Notes: generated by a model not told the origin, from the sequence alone. A stretch of 64,000 nt of DNA from Candidatus Gastranaerophilales bacterium (GCA_947624325.1 CANQJT010000003.1:62001-126000), one strand, 5' to 3'. Shown: positions 1 to 8,217, counted from the first letter of the stretch. Made by a program: numbers and translations.

Positions 1-792
1 AATCTTTTTAAAAGATTTAAGAGCTGTATCTTCAAGTTCACCAAGTTCTTCAGCTTTAACAATTAATTCTCTTAACGGAAGTAATGCTCTTTGGTCACGA
101 AGTACACCAAGTGCAGCAGCTGCACCTGCTCTTACTAAATCGTTTTCTTTTTCATTCTGCATTACTTCAATTAATGAAGGAACTGCTTTTGTGTCATTTA
201 ATTTACCTAAAGAAGTTACTGCATAAATTCTGACATTTACCCATTCATCTTTAAGCATTTTAATAATGTTATCAACTGCTTTCGGATTACCGATTTCGCC
301 CAGTGCTCTTGTTGCATCGCATCTTACATTTACTTTTTCACTATCCAATGACTCAATTAATGCATCGGTAGCGACATCACCAATTTCAATTAATGCATCG
401 GTTGCTGTAATACATACTTGAGGATTTTCATCATTTAAAGCTTCAACGAGCGGTTCAACGACTTCTCTTCCGCCAAGGCGGCCTAAAGCTCTTGCCGCAC
501 GAACACGAACATCAACGTTTCTGTCTTCACGCAATGACTCAATTAACGGAATAGTTGCACTAACTTCGCCTAATTCACCTAAAGCTCTTGCTGCATATAA
601 ACGAACAGAACCGTTTCTGTCATTTTTAAGTACATCAATTAATGGTTCTACTGCATTTGCATCGCCCATTTCTCCCAGTACTCTTGCAGCATTATATCTT
701 ACTTTTTCGGAATTGCTTGTTCTTAAGTCATTTAATAGTTCGTCAAAAGTTTTCTTTGCTTGTTTTTTTCTAGAGTTCACACTTATTGTCAT
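1..792 (-). CDS. HEAT-repeat (PBS-lyase type) protein, 3' end missing
   Basis: The reading frame opens at an ATG at 790-792, preceded by a good GGAGGAAG ribosome site, and runs off the left edge, so 264 N-terminal residues are visible. About seven repeats of 30-32 residues follow a short basic N-terminus, each with the pattern V-R-x-x-A-x-x-A-L-G-E-L-G followed by a helix ending in a P-L-I-x-x-L type stretch. This is the PBS-lyase HEAT-like repeat, a helical scaffold usually used for protein-protein contacts; in cyanobacteria similar repeats occur in phycobilin lyases, but nothing here shows lyase activity. There is no signal peptide, so it should be cytosolic. The repeats are also visible in the DNA as a period of roughly 93 nt. 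The partner or substrate cannot be told from sequence. Confidence 0.88.
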   Translation of the reverse strand, partial: MTISVNSRKKQAKKTFDELLNDLRTSNSEKVRYNAARVLGEMGDANAVEPLIDVLKNDRNGSVRLYAARALGELGEVSATIPLIESLREDRNVDVRVRAARALGRLGGREVVEPLVEALNDENPQVCITATDALIEIGDVATDALIESLDSEKVNVRCDATRALGEIGNPKAVDNIIKMLKDEWVNVRIYAVTSLGKLNDTKAVPSLIEVMQNEKENDLVRAGAAAALGVLRDQRALLPLRELIVKAEELGELEDTALKSFKKI

Positions 793-1138
793 TCTTCCTC
801 CGACAAAAATTTACTTACTTTACTACCTCTTATATAAAAAATTTTTTTTTTCTATAATTTACTTTTTTGTGGATTTTTTTACAAAATATTAACATTTCGT
901 TTTTTGGGGTTTCGGTTTAAATGTACTTTGGACACTTTTTCGTCCTTTGTTTTAGTATTATATCATGTTTTTTGTACTTTTTACACTTTTTCTTTTAAAA
1001 TTTTTAACATGTTATGTGATTGTTTTTTTAATAAAATCTCAAATTCAAATATATATTAAAATAAATTGTAACAAAAATTAATACAAATTCAATATTTTTG
1101 GATTATGCTTGTATTATATTGGTGGAGTTTTTGCATTT
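793..1138. other. AT-rich divergent intergenic region
   Basis: About 345 bases separate the HEAT-repeat gene from the UbiA-family gene, which are divergently transcribed. The stretch is very AT-rich with long T runs around 838-860. It must hold promoters in both directions, but I see no convincing pair of -35 and -10 boxes and no RNA gene or repeat. Confidence 0.5.
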
Positions 1139-2128
1139 ATGGGGAATTTTTATAAATCTGTTTCAACTTTACCCGTTGTTCTCAGATGTTATTCAATACC
1201 TATATCAGTTGTATCATGGTCTGTTCCTTTTATTTTTGCACTTTTATGCGGTGGTAATGCTTTATTAGGTATTATTGCACTTGCCGGTATTATTTTAGTG
1301 CATTTAGGTACTAATCTTTTTGACGATATAGCAGATTATGTACGGGAAAAATACAAAATTGACAAAGGCTTAAAAACTGATTTTAATTTTCAAAAAGGTA
1401 AATGTGCATTCCTTATAAATGGTGATTTTTCTTTAAAACAATGCCTTTTTATTTGTTTAATGTTATTTTTAACGGCAATTATTATCGGATGTTATTTCTA
1501 TTCTCTGTGGGGAACAGGTATATTGTTTGTTGTACTTCCCGTTGTTGTTTTGTGTCTTTTATACCCGATTTTAGGCTGTTTGGGATTGGGAGAAATAATT
1601 GTTGCGGTTATTTTTTCGCCGTTGTTATATTCAGGGGTATTTTTTGCAATGACAGGCAGTTTTTCTAAGGATATATTAATCCTGTCAATATCTACCGGCT
1701 CTTTGGTGGTTGGTATACTTCACAACCACATGCTTCTTGATTACAAATATGACACGACTAACAGAAAAATAACTCTATGCAGGTTATCGGGAAGTGAACA
1801 TAATGCTTTAATTCTGCTCGGGATTTTTTCTTTTATTCCGTATATTAATCTGTTATTTTGGGTATTTTCAGGAAAATTGGGAGTATGGTATTTACTTCCG
1901 TTAATTACCGTTCCGAGTGCTATTGCCCTGTTGAATGTTATGAATAAACACATTAAAAATCCGGACGAGCAGATAGAATATAATATATTTATGGGCTGTG
2001 CCATAAGAGCCGAAAAAATGCCGGAAATACAACGAAATTTTCTTTTTAAATTTTTAACTGCTCAAAATCTTTTGATTTCTTTTACAATTGTTTTATGTTT
2101 ATCAATAATTTTGGATAATGTTTTCTAA
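1139..2128 (+). CDS. UbiA-family membrane prenyltransferase
   Basis: A polytopic protein with about eight hydrophobic segments and the first aspartate-rich motif of UbiA prenyltransferases, N-L-F-D-D-I-A-D, about 80 residues in. The second motif appears as D-Y-K-Y-D near residue 200. Members transfer a prenyl chain to an aromatic or other acceptor in the membrane, for example MenA in menaquinone synthesis. The acceptor here is not evident and no quinone genes lie beside it. I prefer the ATG at 1139, which has GGTGGAG upstream, over the in-frame TTG at 1109. The stop overlaps the next start (TAATG), so the downstream small zinc-ribbon gene is translationally coupled. Confidence 0.8.
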   Translation: MGNFYKSVSTLPVVLRCYSIPISVVSWSVPFIFALLCGGNALLGIIALAGIILVHLGTNLFDDIADYVREKYKIDKGLKTDFNFQKGKCAFLINGDFSLKQCLFICLMLFLTAIIIGCYFYSLWGTGILFVVLPVVVLCLLYPILGCLGLGEIIVAVIFSPLLYSGVFFAMTGSFSKDILILSISTGSLVVGILHNHMLLDYKYDTTNRKITLCRLSGSEHNALILLGIFSFIPYINLLFWVFSGKLGVWYLLPLITVPSAIALLNVMNKHIKNPDEQIEYNIFMGCAIRAEKMPEIQRNFLFKFLTAQNLLISFTIVLCLSIILDNVF

Positions 2129-2358
2129 TGTATATTATAGAAAAGTTAGTAAAAATATATTTAAAGTTAACAAACAAAGATAATACTCCCATATTGCCTG
2201 ATGGGATTGACAAACCTGAACTTGAAGATGTTATTACATGTCAGCATAATTTCCTTCCCATAGATTCTACGGGTGAAGTACTGGCATGCAGTAAATGCGG
2301 TTATGTTGTCAGGAAAAAACGTCTAAAGAAGAAAATGTCCGGGAAAATTTCGCAATAA
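2128..2358 (+). CDS. small zinc-ribbon-like protein
   Basis: A 76-residue protein that starts inside the stop codon of the UbiA-family gene (TAATG), which argues that it is real and co-translated. Cys38, His40, Cys54 and Cys57 form a C-x-H ... C-x2-C pattern typical of a small zinc ribbon, followed by a lysine/arginine-rich tail. No enzyme motif is seen. It could bind nucleic acid or assist the membrane enzyme; I do not recognise a family. The last 15 bases of the gene lie inside the dispersed repeat that begins at about 2343, so the C-terminal residues may have been supplied by the repeat. Confidence 0.6.
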   Translation: MYIIEKLVKIYLKLTNKDNTPILPDGIDKPELEDVITCQHNFLPIDSTGEVLACSKCGYVVRKKRLKKKMSGKISQ

Positions 2359-2450
2359 GGAACATGAGCGAAATTTTTGAGTGGTGTTTATAAAAGGTGA
2401 GCAACTTTACGGTTGCGATGAGCAAGCGGAAGGTTGCGACACTAGATTAA
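2343..2450 (+). repeat. dispersed structured repeat, copy 1
   Basis: About 108 bp that recur at 28585-28695; the last 58 bases differ at only five positions. It starts with an inverted repeat (AAATTTCGC ... GCGAAATTT, loop about 14 nt). Then comes GAGTGG, an AAAAGG box, and two small hairpins with GCAAC/GTTGC and GCAA/TTGC arms, ending in ACTAGATTA. The first stem has C-G-C/G-C-G where the other copies have C-A-C/G-T-G, a paired change. A mini-ORF of nine codons (ATG at 2364) sits just after an AAGG. The element touches the end of the small zinc-ribbon gene on one side and stops four bases before the stop codon of the opposite-strand gene on the other. Confidence 0.75.
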
Positions 2451-2453
2451 ATA

Positions 2454-3017
2454 TCAATAAGGACTTCTTCTAAAAAGTGCCGTATATTTATCATCCCCGT
2501 AATACAGGGTTAAAATTATATATTTTATTTCAACATCAACATTAACAAGTGTACTTGGGGGTGTTGATCTGCCCGAGTCTTTTGCCGTATCATAAAACTT
2601 TTTTCTTACTCCTGATGCAAATTTTTGCCACGGAGTCTTTTTTATCTGCGGAGTATTCGGCTCATAAAAGTTTAAAGGTGTTGCTTCCTTTTTTACTGCA
2701 GGTATTATATATTGAACTTTTCCGTTTTGTTTAAATAAAATGTAGTCTTTACCGCCTAAATTTCTCGGGGTTAAAAGGTAATAACCCGGGGGTATTGTTA
2801 TATCTTTAAAGAATAAATCCGCAGAAGTCCTAAAGAGTGGGTACGGCGACCATGCATATCTTATTGTATCTTCATCCTGATAAGGATCTATATTATTATA
2901 TAGTTTTGATTTATAGGGTTCTGCATTTTCATATAAAGAATCATAATCTGACCCTGCATAACCGCTTAAACCCGATACAAAAAGGTAAATTAATATAGCT
3001 AAAATAAACTTTTTCAT
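2454..3017 (-). CDS. secreted protein of unknown function
   Basis: This 187-residue protein has a clear signal peptide (M-K-K, then a hydrophobic run ending in S-G-Y-A-G), so it is exported to the periplasm or beyond. The mature part is rich in Tyr and Pro. It contains a segment reading I-P-P-G-Y-Y-L-L-T-P-R, in the style of small beta-rich accessory domains, and no catalytic motif I recognise. It is a single gene that points away from lysA, with an intergenic space of about 80 bases that must hold both promoters. Its stop codon lies at the edge of the dispersed repeat. Confidence 0.7.
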   Translation of the reverse strand: MKKFILAILIYLFVSGLSGYAGSDYDSLYENAEPYKSKLYNNIDPYQDEDTIRYAWSPYPLFRTSADLFFKDITIPPGYYLLTPRNLGGKDYILFKQNGKVQYIIPAVKKEATPLNFYEPNTPQIKKTPWQKFASGVRKKFYDTAKDSGRSTPPSTLVNVDVEIKYIILTLYYGDDKYTALFRRSPY

Positions 3018-3096
3018 AATTTTATATTAATACATTTTTTTGATTTATCAAGAAAAATCATCTTTATGTTAATATTAAATTGAGAGAGGAAACACT

Positions 3097-4425
3097 ATGA
3101 AAACAGCTAATCAAGATATAAAACCCGTAACAACAAGGATAAATGATAACGGAAATATAGAAATAGGGGGATGTGATTTAATTGAACTTGCAAATAAATA
3201 TGGTACTCCCCTTTATGTATTTGATGAAGAAACAATTCGTTCGATGACAAAAAGTTATAAAGATGCATTTAAATCATATCCTAATATGAAAATGATGTTT
3301 GCAGCTAAAGCATTTATGACAAAATCAATATGTAAAATAATGGCGCAGGAAGGTTTTGGACTGGATTTATGTTCGGGAGGTGAAATATATACGGCATATA
3401 CCTCCGGTTTTGATATGTCTAAAACTCTTTTTAACGGAAATAATAAATCATATGAAGAATTGGATATGGCTGTTAAATCGGGAATAGAAACAATATCTTG
3501 TGATAATTTCTTTGAACTTGCACTATTAAACAGTGTTGCGGAGGCTAATGATAAAAAAGTTAAAATACTCCTAAGAATAACTCCGGGAATTGAATGCCAT
3601 ACCCATGAATATATTCAAACAGGGCATTTGGATTCTAAATTCGGGTTTGATTTAACTCAAACTGATGAAGCGATTGAAGTTATTACAGATGAGTATAAAC
3701 AGTTAGAATTGATAGGACTGCATGCTCATATCGGTTCTCAAATTTTTGAAAAACAAGTTTATTATGACGAAGTGGAAGTTATTTTTAAAGAAATAAAAAG
3801 AATAAAAGATAAGTTCGGTATTAATTTAAATACGGTTAACCTTGGCGGAGGTTTAGGCATTAAATATACCGAAAAAGATAAACCGATATCCGTATATGAA
3901 ATAGCTGAAACAATTATAAACTCAATTAATATTAATGCCGAAAAATACGAAATTGAAAAACCTGTAGTATATATAGAACCGGGAAGAAGTATCGTCGGAA
4001 CATCAGGAGTAACTTTGTATACGGCAGGCAGTTCAAAACAGGTGCCGAAAGGTAGAAGATATCAGGCTGTTGATGGCGGAATGTCTGATAATGCAAGACC
4101 AAGTTTGTATCAGGCTGAATATACCGTTGAAGTAGTTAATAAACCTGTTGAAAAAGAAACAGAACTTGTTACTATTTCCGGTAAACACTGTGAATCGGGA
4201 GATATCCTCGCTAAAGATATTGTGCTTCCCGTAATTGAAGAAGGAGATGTTATCTGTTTCTATGATACAGGGGCATACGGCTATTCTATGTCAACTAATT
4301 ATAACAGAGTTTTAAAACCTGCCGCAGTACTTGTAAATAATGGAAAATCTGATATTATAATAAATAGGCAGACTTATGAACAATTATGTGAGTCTGATAT
4401 TATTCCTGACAGGTTGAACGGGTAG
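3097..4425 (+). CDS. lysA: diaminopimelate decarboxylase
   Basis: Catalyses the last step of lysine synthesis, removing CO2 from meso-diaminopimelate; PLP-dependent, cytosolic. The 442-residue length suits the family. The PLP lysine is Lys71 in F-A-A-K-A; the alanine racemase-like barrel carries H-A-H-I-G-S-Q and the glycine-rich N-L-G-G-G-L-G phosphate loop. The partner-subunit motif C-E-S-G-D is near the C-terminus, followed by G-A-Y-G-Y. The start has a strong GAGAGGA site eight bases upstream. It is the first gene of a plus-strand run with cdaA five bases downstream. A DapL-like aminotransferase at 49797 probably supplies the diaminopimelate branch. Confidence 0.95.
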   Translation: MKTANQDIKPVTTRINDNGNIEIGGCDLIELANKYGTPLYVFDEETIRSMTKSYKDAFKSYPNMKMMFAAKAFMTKSICKIMAQEGFGLDLCSGGEIYTAYTSGFDMSKTLFNGNNKSYEELDMAVKSGIETISCDNFFELALLNSVAEANDKKVKILLRITPGIECHTHEYIQTGHLDSKFGFDLTQTDEAIEVITDEYKQLELIGLHAHIGSQIFEKQVYYDEVEVIFKEIKRIKDKFGINLNTVNLGGGLGIKYTEKDKPISVYEIAETIINSININAEKYEIEKPVVYIEPGRSIVGTSGVTLYTAGSSKQVPKGRRYQAVDGGMSDNARPSLYQAEYTVEVVNKPVEKETELVTISGKHCESGDILAKDIVLPVIEEGDVICFYDTGAYGYSMSTNYNRVLKPAAVLVNNGKSDIIINRQTYEQLCESDIIPDRLNG

Positions 4426-4430
4426 AAAAT

Positions 4431-5330
4431 TTGGATAACATATTAAAATTTTACAGTAGTATTTTTAATAATCCTGAGCTTATTAACAGCCCTGTTTCAT
4501 TCACTTTAAAAGATATTGTTCAGGTGTTAATTGTAATTTTTATCCTTGTATTCTTTTATATGCGATTTATAAAAAATACACAGGCTGAAAAACTTGTCAG
4601 AGGTATTTTATTATTTATAATGGTTGCCTGGATATTCAGTGCTGTTCTGATTTGGTGTCATTTTGAAATATTAGGGCAGATTGCCCAGTACCTGTTAACA
4701 GGTATTATGCTCTCACTTGTAATTGTATTCCAGCCCGAGCTCAGAAGATTGCTTGTACATTTGGGTCAGACAAATTTTATGGCTAAAAACTTCTTTCTGT
4801 TTAAACAGAATGCAAAAGAACAAAAAACAAATGTTGTAAAAGAAATAACCGAAGCCGTAAAATATTGCAGCAGAGTTAAAAGAGGTGCTTTAATCGTAAT
4901 CCAAAAAACTCAAGATCAATCATTTTATAATGAAGTCGGAACAATCATAAATGCAAATATATCTGCGGAATTAATATTAACAATATTTTTCCCGAATACT
5001 CCCCTCCACGACGGGGCTATGGTTGTATGTGATGATAAAATATTAGCTGCAGGAGTTTTGCTTCCGTTAACCGAAGACCCTAAACTCAGCTGGAGGTATG
5101 GTACAAGACACAGAGCCGCAATCGGAGCAAGTGAGATATCCGATTCTGCCTGTATTATAGTTTCGGAAGAAACAGGAGATATATCTATAGCTATTGACGG
5201 TATATTAAGAAAATATGATGATATAACAAAATTTAAGGAAGATTTGGAAAAAATCCTCTCTGTTGAAACGGCCGAAAAAATGGATAATGCGTTTATATCA
5301 GGATTGTTGAAGTTAAGAAAGAAACAGTAA
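4431..5330 (+). CDS. cdaA: diadenylate cyclase (c-di-AMP synthase)
   Basis: Makes cyclic di-AMP from two ATP. The N-terminal 100 residues hold three membrane segments, as in CdaA/DacA. The DisA_N domain follows, with the catalytic D-G-A motif at Asp194 (L-H-D-G-A) and the R-H-R motif at 226-228. The length (299) is slightly above the usual 270-280. The start is a TTG five bases after lysA with only a weak ribosome site, so it probably depends on coupling to lysA. In many Firmicutes cdaA is followed by cdaR and glmM; neither is here, and the next gene is an aldolase that overlaps by one base. Confidence 0.92.
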   Translation: MDNILKFYSSIFNNPELINSPVSFTLKDIVQVLIVIFILVFFYMRFIKNTQAEKLVRGILLFIMVAWIFSAVLIWCHFEILGQIAQYLLTGIMLSLVIVFQPELRRLLVHLGQTNFMAKNFFLFKQNAKEQKTNVVKEITEAVKYCSRVKRGALIVIQKTQDQSFYNEVGTIINANISAELILTIFFPNTPLHDGAMVVCDDKILAAGVLLPLTEDPKLSWRYGTRHRAAIGASEISDSACIIVSEETGDISIAIDGILRKYDDITKFKEDLEKILSVETAEKMDNAFISGLLKLRKKQ

Positions 5331-5938
5331 TGACACTAATTGAAAGAATTGCCAAGGAAAAAATATTTGCGGTATTAAGAAATCAAAATTCAAATACAAC
5401 TGAAAATATAATAAAAGCAATAACTGACGGCGGAATAAATATAATTGAAATCGTAATAGAAACACCCGAAATGGTTAAAGTGCTTGAAAAAATAACAAAG
5501 CAAAATAATCGTCCGCTTATAATGGCGGGGGGAATTATTACTCAAAGACAAGCTCAAATAGTAATTGATGCAGGTGCGGATATTATAGTTTCACCGGTAT
5601 TTCAAATGAATTTGGTAAGACTTTGTAAAAGCCAGAAAACACCGTTAATAATGACTGCAACAACACCTAATGAAGCATACTCGGCTTGGAAAGCGAATAC
5701 GGAACTAATTAAAATTTCTCCTGCCAATCCTATGGGTGGTGCTGAATATATTGAAGATTTATTAAGACCTATGAAATTTTTAAATATAATTGCCGCCGGC
5801 AGTATTAAAATAGAAGATATTAGTTCATATCTGAATGCCGGTGCTAAGGCAGTCGGGTTAGGCAGAGCCTTATATAAAGATGCGGATTATAAAGAAATTA
5901 CAAAAAGAGCAGTTGATGCAAAAAAACAAACAATATAA
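5330..5938 (+). CDS. KDPG/KHG aldolase-family protein (divergent)
   Basis: A 202-residue class I aldolase barrel of the Eda type, which splits 2-keto-3-deoxy-6-phosphogluconate or 2-keto-4-hydroxyglutarate. The Schiff-base lysine is Lys128 in L-I-K-I-S-P-A, and Glu40 matches the catalytic glutamate. Two family residues differ: the L-R-T arginine that binds substrate carboxylate is a glutamate (Glu44), and the G-A-G-T threonine is replaced in A-G-G-I. The start overlaps the cdaA stop (TAATG), so the two are coupled. The substrate may therefore differ from KDPG, and a name such as eda should not be fixed. Confidence 0.75.
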   Translation: MTLIERIAKEKIFAVLRNQNSNTTENIIKAITDGGINIIEIVIETPEMVKVLEKITKQNNRPLIMAGGIITQRQAQIVIDAGADIIVSPVFQMNLVRLCKSQKTPLIMTATTPNEAYSAWKANTELIKISPANPMGGAEYIEDLLRPMKFLNIIAAGSIKIEDISSYLNAGAKAVGLGRALYKDADYKEITKRAVDAKKQTI

Positions 5939-5952
5939 CTAAAAGCAGGGAT

Positions 5953-7392
5953 ATGATGACTAAATTAATATTTGAAAAATCAGTAAAAGGAACTGAAGGT
6001 ATAAAACTTACGGATGAAAAAGTTAATTTTGAATTTATTAAAAACAAATTTTTAAATTCGGATGATTTAACTATATTGCCGGAATTAACGGAACTTGAAG
6101 TTATGAGGCATTATAAAGAACTTTCCGATAAAAACTTCTGTATTGAAAAAGGGTTTTATCCTTTAGGCTCCTGTACAATGAAGTATAATCCTAAAGTTAA
6201 TGAAGTTCTGGCACAATTGGAAGGATTTATTGACCTGCATCCAAAACAGGATGATGAAGATTCACAAGGTGCTTTGAAATTAATGTATAACCTGCAAAAT
6301 GCATTAAAAGAAATAACAGGCATGGATGCTTTTACTCTTCAGCCTGCGGCAGGAGCACACGGTGAATTATGCGGAATGATGATTGTAAAAAAATATTTTG
6401 GGACAATCGGCGAAAAAAGAAAAAATGTTATAATTCCTGATTCTGCCCATGGTACAAACCCTGCGAGCGCCGCAATGTGCGGATTTAATATTATCGAACT
6501 TAAATCTGATGAAAAAGGACTTGTCGATATTAATGCTTTAAAATCGGTATTGGATGAAAATACTGCCGCTATAATGCTTACAAACCCTAATACGTTGGGA
6601 CTGTTTGAAGAGAATATTCTTCAAATATCAGAGCTTGTTCATAATGCGGGTGGTCTGTTGTACTATGACGGCGCTAATATGAATGCAATAATGGGACATA
6701 CTAATCCGAAATTAATGGGATTTGATATTATGCATATAAATCTGCATAAAACATTTTCAACTCCTCATGGAGGAGGCGGTCCCGGTGCAGGCCCCGTCGG
6801 GGTTGTCGAAAAATTACAAGATTTTCTCCCTGTCCCGATAATCGATTATGACGGTAAAAAATATTTCAGAAATTACAATATAAAACATTCAATAGGTAAA
6901 ATGAAAGCATTTTACGGTAATTTTTCTGTGCTCATAAGGGCTTATGCATATATTCTTTTAACGGGAAATTCATTAAAAAATGTAAGCGAAAATGCTGTTT
7001 TAAATGCTAACTATATGATGAATAAACTGAAAGAACATTATTTACTTCCATATGACAGGAAATGTATGCATGAGTTTGTTTTATCGGGTGAATGGCAAAA
7101 AGAAAAGGGTGTAAATACCCTTGCCATTGCAAAAAGTCTTATGGACTCAAACTTTCATCCGCCCACCGTATATTTCCCATTAATTGTTCATGAAGCAATA
7201 ATGATTGAACCCACGGAATCAGAAACAAAAGAAAGACTTGATGAATTTATAAATGCAATGATAGAGATAGCACAAGAGGTTAAAATAAACCCTGAAGCAG
7301 TACTTAATCATCCCGTTAACACCCCCGTGAAAAAGGTTGATGAAACACTTGCGGCAAGAAAACCTGATTTGGCTTTTAAAAGTTCTGTTTAA
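5953..7392 (+). CDS. gcvPB: glycine dehydrogenase (decarboxylating) subunit 2
   Basis: The PLP-binding half of the split P-protein of the glycine cleavage system, which decarboxylates glycine and passes the aminomethyl group to the lipoyl H-protein. The 479-residue length suits subunit 2. The PLP lysine is Lys266 in H-I-N-L-H-K-T-F, followed by the glycine-rich S-T-P-H-G-G-G-G-P-G-A-G-P loop; the N-terminal G-F-Y-P-L-G-S-C-T-M-K-Y motif is intact. The partner gcvPA and gcvT/gcvH are not in the window, so they must lie elsewhere. The start could be either of two adjacent ATGs (5953 or 5956), both behind an AGGGA site. The gene ends flush against the convergent FkbM-like gene. Confidence 0.94.
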   Translation: MMTKLIFEKSVKGTEGIKLTDEKVNFEFIKNKFLNSDDLTILPELTELEVMRHYKELSDKNFCIEKGFYPLGSCTMKYNPKVNEVLAQLEGFIDLHPKQDDEDSQGALKLMYNLQNALKEITGMDAFTLQPAAGAHGELCGMMIVKKYFGTIGEKRKNVIIPDSAHGTNPASAAMCGFNIIELKSDEKGLVDINALKSVLDENTAAIMLTNPNTLGLFEENILQISELVHNAGGLLYYDGANMNAIMGHTNPKLMGFDIMHINLHKTFSTPHGGGGPGAGPVGVVEKLQDFLPVPIIDYDGKKYFRNYNIKHSIGKMKAFYGNFSVLIRAYAYILLTGNSLKNVSENAVLNANYMMNKLKEHYLLPYDRKCMHEFVLSGEWQKEKGVNTLAIAKSLMDSNFHPPTVYFPLIVHEAIMIEPTESETKERLDEFINAMIEIAQEVKINPEAVLNHPVNTPVKKVDETLAARKPDLAFKSSV

Positions 7393-8217
7393 TTATTTCT
7401 TAAATGCTATAATCATACCTTGATTATTATAATTTATCTGTTGGCAATGTATGTTGAAATTATTGTCAACAAGAATTTTTATTAGGTCATCCGGCGGACC
7501 GTCATGCCATTCCATAATAATAACATCGACATTCTTTAGTAATCCTGCTGTATTTAAATCAGGAAGGATTTCTCTCTCTGCACCTTCACAGTCAATTTTA
7601 AGAAATATTCCTTCATTGGAATGCTTTTCAAATAACGGCTTTAATACTTTACTTGCAGGCTTAACAATTATTGTTTCAATATAATTGCTAGTAGGAAATT
7701 TATCACTAACACTGCTCATGGAACCCGGTAAATTCGGTTCATAATGCCTTGTTATTTTTTCCTTTTTATTACTCAAACCAAATGGATATAATTTAATTTT
7801 TTTACTTAATTTAGGATTTAATGATAAATTTTTTACTCCCAATTTGTATGTTGGAATAAAAGGTTCAAATGCATATATTTTAGTAATTTTTTGATTTCTT
7901 GCAAACCATAAAGAGGTCATACCTAAATTGAAACCTATATCAAACATTACAAAGTTTTTGTCAATGTAAAAATTATATTCATCTTTGTAAAAAACAGCTT
8001 GTGCAGTCCAAAGTGTATTATCTGCTGCAAGTCCTTCTATTTTAATGTCATTTCTGTCAATATGTATAATATTTTTATTGTCTGTATATATTTTAAATCC
8101 TATTTGATTAAGGTCTTTTTTAAAATTTTCAATAAATGAATTGTTCTCCTGCTCGGCAAGAGCGAAGGTACTGCTATATACAAAAAACAATATTAATATA
8201 AAGAATTTTTTAAGCAT
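7393..8217 (-). CDS. FkbM-family methyltransferase with signal peptide
   Basis: A SAM-dependent methyltransferase fold of the FkbM type: the SAM loop reads V-M-F-D-I-G-F-N-L-G, followed by a Y-A-F-E-P-F strand, and later L-K-I-D-C-E-G-A-E, the family's conserved acidic motif. The N-terminus from the ATG at 8217 is a textbook signal peptide (M-L-K-K, hydrophobic run, then F-A-L-A-E), so I place the start there rather than at 8250. An exported methyltransferase is odd because SAM is cytosolic. The segment could instead be a membrane anchor, or the domain may have lost methylation activity. It is a single gene, convergent with gcvPB. Confidence 0.78.
   Translation of the reverse strand: MLKKFFILILFFVYSSTFALAEQENNSFIENFKKDLNQIGFKIYTDNKNIIHIDRNDIKIEGLAADNTLWTAQAVFYKDEYNFYIDKNFVMFDIGFNLGMTSLWFARNQKITKIYAFEPFIPTYKLGVKNLSLNPKLSKKIKLYPFGLSNKKEKITRHYEPNLPGSMSSVSDKFPTSNYIETIIVKPASKVLKPLFEKHSNEGIFLKIDCEGAEREILPDLNTAGLLKNVDVIIMEWHDGPPDDLIKILVDNNFNIHCQQINYNNQGMIIAFKK

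Noticed and set aside
1109-1138. TTG start ten codons upstream of the UbiA-family gene
   Set aside because: The ATG at 1139 has GGTGGAG at a suitable distance, and the added residues contribute nothing to the family.
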